A DNA stretch of 5,293 nucleotides, from positions 1 to 5,293 of the forward strand of contig CALBTQ010000015.1 of assembly GCA_937967875.1 (NCBI GenBank), in the 5' to 3' direction. Source of the DNA: an uncultured Pseudomonadota bacterium (GTDB lineage Bacteria; Lernaellota; Lernaellaia; Lernaellales; Lernaellaceae). Every line of letters starts with the position of its first letter. Position 1 is the first letter of the stretch. The position numbers and the translations under genes are program-made. Shown here piece after piece: positions 1-4,787 of the stretch. The notes under the pieces were generated by a model. It was not told the DNA's origin and did not search any database. It worked only from the letters and a program-made list of their open reading frames with translations.

Positions 1-46
1 ACCACCGAGATCTACACTCTTTCCCTACACGACGCTCTTCCGATCT
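1..46 (+). other. Illumina P5/TruSeq adapter contamination (not genomic)
   Basis: These bases match the 3' part of the Illumina P5/TruSeq universal adapter, from ACCACCGAGATCTACAC through ACGACGCTCTTCCGATCT, with no mismatch that I can see. The match ends at base 46 and normal high-GC coding sequence begins at 47. The reverse strand across this stretch reads GRASCRERV, a well-known adapter-derived peptide found in contaminated protein databases. This is library sequence left on a read or contig end. It explains why the first gene has no 5' end, and any protein predicted across bases 1-46 is spurious. Confidence 0.98.
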
Positions 47-47
47 G

Positions 48-170
48 TCGGCGAATGTGATCGTCAACAACAGGGTGGGCTTCGATTGCGCGAACGGGGA
101 GGTGGAGAGTTGGAACGACGTGTTGGCCGGCAACGATGCCGACATCGCCGCATCCTGTACGCGGTTCTGA
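48..170 (+). CDS. C-terminal fragment of a probable right-handed beta-helix repeat protein
   Basis: This is the last 40 codons of a gene cut at its 5' end by the adapter junction; it ends in TGA at 168-170. The visible peptide begins SANVIVNNRVGFDCANG, continues ESWNDVLAGNDADI and ends ASCTRF. The pattern of V/I-x-N-N followed by S-W-N-D-V-x-x-N resembles the rungs of right-handed parallel beta-helix proteins (Beta_helix/NosD/DUF1565-like), which in bacteria are usually secreted or surface proteins. Two cysteines lie in the tail (residues 14 and 37 of the fragment). The frame overlaps the start of the next gene by up to 61 bases, so the two are probably co-transcribed and translationally coupled. 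The fragment is too short for a firm family call. It could also be another Asn-rich extracellular repeat protein. Confidence 0.55.
   Translation, partial: SANVIVNNRVGFDCANGEVESWNDVLAGNDADIAASCTRF
96..104 (+). promoter_or_regulatory. Ribosome binding site that sets a TTG start
   Basis: GGGGAGGTG closely matches the anti-Shine-Dalgarno complement and lies 5 bases before the TTG at 110. It supports that TTG over the upstream in-frame TTG at 86, which has no comparable site. It lies inside the coding sequence of the preceding gene. Confidence 0.6.
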
Positions 171-577
171 TCGTTTGCGTTTTGTCGGTGGCCGCTTGCG
201 CGACCGACGAAAACGAGGATGATTGTCCAACGTTCGATTGCGCAATGTGCGGCGATCCGGCGGCCTGGTTCGTGACGCCGGGCGAAACGACGCAGGCGCG
301 TATCGGCGACACGATAACCGTAACGGTTGCGGCGCGCAGCGGGGCCGGGCTGGCCTCGTTGGGCTTTGTCGCCCTCGGCGAACTGGCCGGTGTGCCGCTG
401 CAACTGGCGCATGAAACGGCGAACACCACGGGACGCGCGGAGACGAAAGCGACCTTTGAATTCGTTGTGCCGTTCAACGCCAATTTGACGCGCGTGGTAT
501 TGATCGCCCTGGCCGAGGACGCAAGCGGCCGACTGGCGACGCAGGCGCGCGCGGTGACCGTCAATCCTTATCCCTGA
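110..577 (+). CDS. Small lipoprotein with a probable Ig-like beta-sandwich domain
   Basis: A 155-residue protein starting at TTG 110, chosen for the GGGGAGGTG site just upstream; an in-frame TTG at 86 would add 8 residues. The N-terminus is Arg-rich (RR at 13-14), followed by a hydrophobic stretch (about 15-28) and the lipobox V27-A28-A29-C30, so it should be exported, lipidated on Cys30 and membrane-anchored. The mature start is acidic (TDENEDD) and is followed by a small cysteine cluster, C39-x4-C44-x2-C47. Residues about 52-155 alternate hydrophobic and polar residues (RIGDTITVTVAA, TKATFEFVVPF, RVVLIALAEDASG), the look of a single bacterial Ig-like or cadherin-like domain. No catalytic motif is visible. 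It follows a truncated exported protein and precedes, by 20 bases, a membrane glycosyltransferase, so a role in the envelope is likely. I do not recognise a named family. Confidence 0.75.
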   Translation: MERRVGRQRCRHRRILYAVLIVCVLSVAACATDENEDDCPTFDCAMCGDPAAWFVTPGETTQARIGDTITVTVAARSGAGLASLGFVALGELAGVPLQLAHETANTTGRAETKATFEFVVPFNANLTRVVLIALAEDASGRLATQARAVTVNPYP

Positions 578-587
578 CGCTGGAGGC

Positions 588-593
588 GGGAGG
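588..593 (+). promoter_or_regulatory. Ribosome binding site for the glycosyltransferase
   Basis: GGGAGG lies 4 bases before the TTG at 598, in the 20-base gap after the lipoprotein stop. It supports a TTG start; the first in-frame ATG is codon 35, which would remove the first membrane helix. The short gap and absence of a terminator support co-transcription with the lipoprotein gene. Confidence 0.65.
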
Positions 594-597
594 CGCT

Positions 598-3012
598 TTG
601 AATCAAACGGGATCGGACTTTTTCACGCGGAATAAATTGTTGTTCACGGCGATCGTCGTGGCGCTGTGTGGCGTGACGGCGATCGTGCTTTACGTACGTA
701 TGGCGCGGCCGTTCCTGGATTTCTGGGTCGACGACGCGGGCATCAGCTTCACCTTCGTGCGCAACATCGCCGAAGGGTACGGCTCGGTGGCCTATCCGGG
801 CGGTGAGCGGGTGGAGGGTTTTTCCAACCCGACATGGGTGGCCTTGCTGGTCGTCGCGCACAAATTCGGCGGCGATCCGTTCGTCTGGTCGCAGCGTCTG
901 GGGATGACTTTCGGCGTCGCCATGATCATGCTGATGTGCCTATACGCGTTCATGGCCGCTGAGGAGCGTCGACCCTGGCCGGTCGCGCTGGCTGCGTTGC
1001 TGGTCGCGACCAACGCCAGCTTCATCATCTGGAATCAGTCGGGCATGGAAAACAGTCTGTACGGCTTTTTCATGCTCGCCGCCATCGTGTTGGTCGTGCG
1101 CGAAGGGCGCGACGAAAACGCGCTGCCCTGGTCGGCGCTGCCGCTGTTCTTGCTGGCGATCACCCGTCCGGAAGGTGTGGCGCACACGGCTATCGCCGGT
1201 TTGTTTCTTCTGCTGACCGATTTGCTGCAGCGGCGCCGTCCGAGCAAACGGCTGTTCATCTGGGCGGGCGCGTTCCTGCTGCTATTCGGAGCGTACCACC
1301 TGTGGCATTACCTGTATTTTGCGAGACCGTTCCCCAACACCTATTACGCCAAGGTGCAACCCGATCGCCTGAGCAATATCTTCGAATTTCAGGATCGCGG
1401 TTGGAAGTACGTACTGGCGTACTTGGACGCCTATCATTTGAAAATGCTCCTGCTGCTGTCCCTACCGGCCTTCGCGTCGCGACGCTTCTGGCGCGAGGCG
1501 CTGTACGTTTTTCTGATCGGTTTGTTCCTGTTGTTTTTCCCGATTTACAGCCGCGGCGATTGGATGGAAGGGTGGCGCTTCCTGAGCGTTTTCCCGTTGG
1601 TGTTGGCGTTGCTGATGGGCCTGGGCGCGTACAACCTGACCGCGGGCGTCGCCTGGCTGGCGCAAAAGAAACTGCCCGCAAAATTCGCCGTGCCCCTGGC
1701 GCTGATGGTGGCGGTCGCTTATATCCTCGTGCCGCTGTCGATGATCGTCGGTCCGTCGCAGAAGTTCGCCGCCAAATACGAGAAGGAACCGGAAACGACC
1801 GTCAAGCGCATCGCCACGCGCGTGAAGTGGTGGTCGAAAACCGCACGCAAGATCGCCTTGCGCCCGCAAGACACGACGATGACCGACATGGACATGGGCG
1901 GCACGACCTACAACTGGCCGGGGATGATTCTCGATATCGGTTATTTGGTTGATGTGCCGCTGGCCACGCATCGCTACACGCCGCATTTTCGCGACGTGGT
2001 CGACGAGTATTTCTTTGAAGAGCGCCGACCGGAGTTCATCCACGTGCGGCGCGGTTGGGGCAAAGCGACGACCATCCCCGGCAACCGCAAATTCAAACAG
2101 CGCTATCTGAGCCTGCCGGACGATCGCAAGTTCGGCCGCATTCCCAACGGCAATTACGTGCGGCGCGATCTGGTCGAATTGCAGCAACCGCCGGCGCAAC
2201 CGCTGGAACTGGAGCCCTTCGCCAACGGCCTGCGTTTATTGGCCGTCGAAGCGCCCAAGGCGATGCGCCCCAAGCGCGCGACGCCGATTTTCCTCACCTG
2301 GGTCAGCGAGTCGTCATTCCTGTTGGATTGCACGTTTTCCCTCGGGTTGGCGCGCGAAGGCGGCGAGCCGCGCATGATTTCCTACCAGCCGATCATGGGT
2401 TGGGTGGCGCCCGGCGAATGGGAGCGCGGCCGCATTTACCGCGAGGTAGTGTGGGTCGACGCGCCCGACGGCGCCGGACCTTATCGTTGGTTCGTGGGCG
2501 TCAAGGCCTTCGGCAAGGATGAGGACCGGCGCGAGTTGCCGTTGACTGTGGCCGTCAGCAAGGAGGCGGCGAAGCAGGAGGCGGATCGGCTGTTGGACGA
2601 GGCGGAAAATCTCGCTGCACGCAATGCCGCCGGAGCCGACCTGGCCGTGCCGTTGTTGCGTCGCGCCGAGTGGATTCAGGGAGAAAAGCGGGTCGCTAAG
2701 CGCGTCAAGCAGGTCGATCGGCTGCGTTTGAATATGTATATCGAAGCCGCGCGCAAGGCGAAGGAGGCGAACGAATATTTCGCCGCCGCGCTCAGCCTCC
2801 ATCGCTGCTGGCGGTTGGATGCACGTGACAAACAACTGAAGAAACTTGGCTGGCGCGTGGCCTATAGGATCTACGAAAGCGGCCGGGAAAAACAGATGGC
2901 GGAAAATTACCAGGATGCCTATGAGGCGTTTTCCGCCGCGTGCAAGGCGCAACCGCAACACGCCTGGGCGCGCAAACGAGCCGAGCAGGTCCGCCTACTG
3001 CGCGATCTATAA
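598..3012 (+). CDS. AftB-like GT-C family glycosyltransferase with periplasmic beta-sandwich and TPR-like C-terminus
   Basis: An 804-residue protein that probably transfers a sugar from a polyprenyl-phosphate donor to an acceptor on the outer face of the inner membrane. The first helix (about 14-33) is followed by the GT-C acidic motif D45-D46 in WVDDAGISF. Then come signatures typical of AftB-like bacterial GT-C proteins: GERVEGFSNPTW (about 73-84), SGMENSLYGF (about 148-157), ITRPEG (about 187-192) and PFPNTYYAKV (about 243-252). Roughly ten to twelve membrane segments run to about residue 385. After them the segment near 430-460 (DMGGTTYNWPGMILDIGYL) matches the conserved loop following the last helix in this family. 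Residues about 538-650 look like a beta-sandwich with a GWVAPGEWERGRIYRE stretch, as in other GT39-like C-termini. Residues about 655-804 are charged amphipathic helices, probably TPR-like. It starts 20 bases after a lipoprotein gene. The fold and family are well supported; the sugar and acceptor are unknown, so I do not assign the aftB symbol. Confidence 0.85.
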   Translation: MNQTGSDFFTRNKLLFTAIVVALCGVTAIVLYVRMARPFLDFWVDDAGISFTFVRNIAEGYGSVAYPGGERVEGFSNPTWVALLVVAHKFGGDPFVWSQRLGMTFGVAMIMLMCLYAFMAAEERRPWPVALAALLVATNASFIIWNQSGMENSLYGFFMLAAIVLVVREGRDENALPWSALPLFLLAITRPEGVAHTAIAGLFLLLTDLLQRRRPSKRLFIWAGAFLLLFGAYHLWHYLYFARPFPNTYYAKVQPDRLSNIFEFQDRGWKYVLAYLDAYHLKMLLLLSLPAFASRRFWREALYVFLIGLFLLFFPIYSRGDWMEGWRFLSVFPLVLALLMGLGAYNLTAGVAWLAQKKLPAKFAVPLALMVAVAYILVPLSMIVGPSQKFAAKYEKEPETTVKRIATRVKWWSKTARKIALRPQDTTMTDMDMGGTTYNWPGMILDIGYLVDVPLATHRYTPHFRDVVDEYFFEERRPEFIHVRRGWGKATTIPGNRKFKQRYLSLPDDRKFGRIPNGNYVRRDLVELQQPPAQPLELEPFANGLRLLAVEAPKAMRPKRATPIFLTWVSESSFLLDCTFSLGLAREGGEPRMISYQPIMGWVAPGEWERGRIYREVVWVDAPDGAGPYRWFVGVKAFGKDEDRRELPLTVAVSKEAAKQEADRLLDEAENLAARNAAGADLAVPLLRRAEWIQGEKRVAKRVKQVDRLRLNMYIEAARKAKEANEYFAAALSLHRCWRLDARDKQLKKLGWRVAYRIYESGREKQMAENYQDAYEAFSAACKAQPQHAWARKRAEQVRLLRDL

Positions 3013-3052
3013 ACAAAAAGCCCGCCGAACCGGGTTCGATGGGCTTTTGTTT
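3011..3052. terminator. Bidirectional intrinsic terminator between convergent genes
   Basis: The left arm AAACAAAAAGCCC (3011-3023) pairs with the right arm GGGCTTTTGTTT (3041-3052). An inner stem CGAAC/GTTCG (3026-3030 with 3034-3038) closes on a CGG loop, with a two-base internal bulge on each side. The hairpin is followed by CTTTTGTTT on the plus strand and CTTTTTGTTT on the minus strand, so it can stop transcription from both the glycosyltransferase operon and the convergent dehydrogenase gene. It overlaps the last two bases of the glycosyltransferase stop codon. Confidence 0.88.
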
Positions 3053-3066
3053 ATCGGAAAGAAATA

Positions 3067-4173
3067 TTATTCGTAGTAGTAAATTTCCAGACCGCGGCCG
3101 ATCAATTCGCTGAGGAACTCATCCGGCTGATCCAGAATGCGCTCGGCGCTGTATACGCCGCCGTCCTTGCCCTTGAACTTGCCCTTGGTCAGCCACCAGG
3201 CCGCCTGCACGGCCGGGAAGGCGGTCAACTGCGCGATGTGGCCGATGTAGGTGTAATAGCGATACACCGCTTTGCCCTCGTCGACGCCGTATACGTCCAC
3301 GCGCCCCACCGATTTGTCCAGCCCGCCGCCGGTGAAGATGCTGTCGATGCGATGGAAGAAGTTCGCGGCCTTCTTGCGGCGCTCGTGCGTTTTGAACATG
3401 CCGGTTTTCGACAGCGACTTGACGAGCTGCACGATGTACGGAGGCTGCACGCCGCCGTGCAAGGTGGCTTCCTCCAGGCCCGGCAGGTTGCGCGGCAGGC
3501 TGACGCTCTCGGCGTGGCCGGTGTAGTAAACCGGCAGCCAACCCATCGGGTAGGGGAACTCGACCATCTTGCGGCCTTCGCCGGTATTGACCGGCATTTC
3601 CTTGCCGCGGAAGGTCTGCAACGTCGTGCCGTTGAAGATGTGGAAGAGGTGCATCAGGTTGGTCGCGCCGACCGACTCGTTGCTGCCCGCCGCCCAGTTG
3701 ACGTTGATGCGCCGGCACATATCCCTGCTGTTGTAGCCCTTGCGCGCCAGCATCTGCGTGATGCCCGGGCTGTTGCCGAAACCGGTGAGAATCTTCACCT
3801 TGGCTTTTTTCGCTTCCTCGTCCAGCGTGAGGGTTTCGAGGAAAGCGTCGTAGTCGTCGGAGATCGACACGTACGGCGTTTTCGCCTCGATGCACACGCC
3901 GGCGCAATATTTTTCCATCACGTAAAACGGACCGGCGAAGCCAAGCACGACGTCGTGCGTTTTCGCCTGTCCCACCAGCCACTCGCGGTCGGTGATGTCG
4001 TGACCGATCACCTCGGTCGGATACGACAAACCTAGTTTGGCGATCGTTTCCTGCGCCTTGGGCACGTTGAGGTCAACGATGGTGACCAATTTCACCTCGG
4101 CCGCGTTGCGGTTCAATTCCCGCAGCGCTTCCACGGCCATGTCGCCGGCGCCGCCCAACAACAGCACTTTCAT
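3067..4173 (-). CDS. Saccharopine dehydrogenase family NAD(P)-binding oxidoreductase
   Basis: A 368-residue cytosolic protein. It starts at ATG with GGAGGGG 5 bases upstream and ends in TAA. The N-terminus MKVLLLGGAGDMA holds the Rossmann glycine motif (G7-x-x-G10-x-M12), with D34 at the end of the second strand (VTIVDLN) placed to contact the cofactor ribose. GFAGPF (78-83) and PYVSISDDYDAF (100-111), then GFGNSPGI (131-138), are typical of the saccharopine dehydrogenase NADP-binding family (Pfam Sacchrp_dh_NADP). Members include lysine-pathway saccharopine reductases, carboxynorspermidine synthases and many enzymes of unknown substrate. The second half (about 140-368) would form the substrate/dimerisation domain, and the chain ends in an odd YYYE. 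No lysine or polyamine genes lie nearby, so the substrate cannot be told from context. It converges on the glycosyltransferase, is divergent from the small secreted protein gene, and appears monocistronic with its own promoter. Confidence 0.85.
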   Translation of the reverse strand: MKVLLLGGAGDMAVEALRELNRNAAEVKLVTIVDLNVPKAQETIAKLGLSYPTEVIGHDITDREWLVGQAKTHDVVLGFAGPFYVMEKYCAGVCIEAKTPYVSISDDYDAFLETLTLDEEAKKAKVKILTGFGNSPGITQMLARKGYNSRDMCRRINVNWAAGSNESVGATNLMHLFHIFNGTTLQTFRGKEMPVNTGEGRKMVEFPYPMGWLPVYYTGHAESVSLPRNLPGLEEATLHGGVQPPYIVQLVKSLSKTGMFKTHERRKKAANFFHRIDSIFTGGGLDKSVGRVDVYGVDEGKAVYRYYTYIGHIAQLTAFPAVQAAWWLTKGKFKGKDGGVYSAERILDQPDEFLSELIGRGLEIYYYE

Positions 4174-4178
4174 GGGTA

Positions 4179-4185
4179 CCCCTCC
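4179..4185 (-). promoter_or_regulatory. Ribosome binding site for the dehydrogenase
   Basis: GGAGGGG on the minus strand, 5 bases before the ATG at 4173-4171. It confirms the start that keeps the whole Rossmann glycine motif. Confidence 0.8.
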
Positions 4186-4222
4186 GAGATGTTGTTCTAT
4201 TCTTCGTGATTATTAACATCTC

Positions 4223-4251
4223 TTTATAACCATTCCGAAAAAATGTTTCAA
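4223..4251 (-). promoter_or_regulatory. Sigma-70-type promoter for the dehydrogenase gene
   Basis: Read on the minus strand, TTGAAA (4251-4246) is followed after exactly 17 bases by TATAAA (4228-4223). These are near-consensus -35 and -10 hexamers at the ideal spacing. Transcription would begin near 4216, giving a leader of about 40 bases before the ATG at 4173. The surrounding sequence is AT-rich in an otherwise GC-rich window. Confidence 0.75.
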
Positions 4252-4341
4252 GAGTTGAAATATATTTTCCGCATTTTTTTCTGTTACCGCATTTTTCGAC
4301 TTTCGTCTTGCGAAAACCTCATTATGTTAGAAAATGATTAG
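4252..4341. promoter_or_regulatory. AT-rich divergent intergenic region with a 10-bp direct repeat and a weak plus-strand promoter candidate
   Basis: This T-rich stretch should contain the promoter of the small secreted protein and phospholipase-like genes. CCGCATTTTT occurs twice (4269-4278 and 4287-4296), 18 bases apart start to start, which could be a tandem operator. A possible extended -10, TGTTAGAAA, lies at 4325-4333, but no -35 stands at the right distance: TTGCGA at 4308 leaves only 14 bases. I can support the region as regulatory by position and composition, but not an exact promoter on the plus strand. Confidence 0.35.
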
Positions 4342-4360
4342 CCTTTTTCGCCGGAAAGGG
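4342..4360 (+). promoter_or_regulatory. Ribosome binding site inside a small potential hairpin
   Basis: AAAGGG (4355-4360) is the likely Shine-Dalgarno element for the start at 4368, with 7 bases between them. CCTTTTT (4342-4348) can pair with GGAAAGG (4353-4359) across a CGCC loop: five Watson-Crick pairs plus two G-U pairs. The stem covers almost all of the binding site, so it could damp translation, though it is short and may simply be chance. Confidence 0.4.
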
Positions 4361-4367
4361 ATGCATG

Positions 4368-4787
4368 ATGCGCCGTTTCGCCGCTCCATCGGTATTGTTG
4401 CTGTTGCTGATATTGGTGTATTTCGTTTCCTCGCCGACCGTCGCCGCCGATCGGTCGCCTGAAGCCGGAACCTCCCGTGTTTATCTCGCCAATCACACGC
4501 AGGGATCGCTTACGGTCACCGCCGCCTGCGATTCCTCATCGATCGCGGCCGTGCCGGGCGAGGTGACGATGATCGAATGCGCCGATCCGTCAGCAGTTAC
4601 GATCGGCGTGTCCGGCGAAGGCGCCGCTGTACTTACTGCCGCGCAGGATGATTCGTTTTTGTTGCCGGTCGCGTGTCCCGACGGCGAGCGAACGTTGCAA
4701 GGCGCGGTGGAGATCGTCGAAGGTATGCTGCCGCAACGCCGCGATACCTTCATTCACCTGTGGGCGATCGGGGAGTGTGCGCAATGA
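4368..4787 (+). CDS. Small secreted four-cysteine protein of unknown function
   Basis: A 139-residue protein. ATG 4368 is preferred because it sits 7 bases after AAAGGG and begins MRRFAAPS; ATG 4365 would add only one Met. The signal peptide is clear: RR, a leucine-rich core (about 9-20) and a cleavage site around T24-V25-A26-A27, probably just before D28. There is no lipobox, so the protein should be released into the periplasm or beyond. The mature part (about 112 residues) has four cysteines, C54, C71, C103 and C137, an even number suited to two disulfides. It also has alternating beta-like segments (SLTVTAAC, AVTIGVSGEGAAVL, GAVEIVEGML). No family or catalytic motif is recognised. Its TGA overlaps the ATG of the PI-PLC-like lipoprotein gene (ATGA), so the two are translationally coupled and probably function together, as partner, stabiliser or co-secreted factor; that role is inference. 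Confidence 0.72.
   Translation: MRRFAAPSVLLLLLILVYFVSSPTVAADRSPEAGTSRVYLANHTQGSLTVTAACDSSSIAAVPGEVTMIECADPSAVTIGVSGEGAAVLTAAQDDSFLLPVACPDGERTLQGAVEIVEGMLPQRRDTFIHLWAIGECAQ
4770..4775 (+). promoter_or_regulatory. Ribosome binding site for the PI-PLC-like lipoprotein
   Basis: GGGGAG lies within the end of the upstream gene, 8 bases before the ATG at 4784. Together with the ATGA stop/start overlap it supports that start. Confidence 0.55.

Noticed and set aside
12..245. A minus-strand open frame of 77 codons ending in GRASCRERV
   Set aside because: It crosses the adapter junction, its C-terminus is adapter-encoded, and it lies antisense to two better-supported genes.
64..564. A 166-codon minus-strand frame antisense to the small lipoprotein
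   Set aside because: The composition is that of a GC-rich shadow; there is no RBS or domain, whereas the plus strand has a clear signal peptide and lipobox.
1302..1952. A 216-codon plus-strand frame within the glycosyltransferase
   Set aside because: An Arg-rich out-of-frame shadow with no motif, lying inside a frame with strong family signatures.
1462..2199. A 245-codon minus-strand frame opposite the glycosyltransferase
   Set aside because: His/Arg/Gln-rich shadow with no recognisable domain or RBS; the same applies to the minus-strand frame at 2314-2961.
3238..4035. A 265-codon plus-strand frame opposite the dehydrogenase
   Set aside because: Shadow of a GC-rich gene; the minus strand has the Rossmann motif, RBS, promoter and terminator.
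4308..4333. TTGCGA plus TAGAAA as a plus-strand sigma-70 promoter
   Set aside because: The spacer is only 14 bases, too short for a normal promoter; kept only as a weak remark in the intergenic entry.
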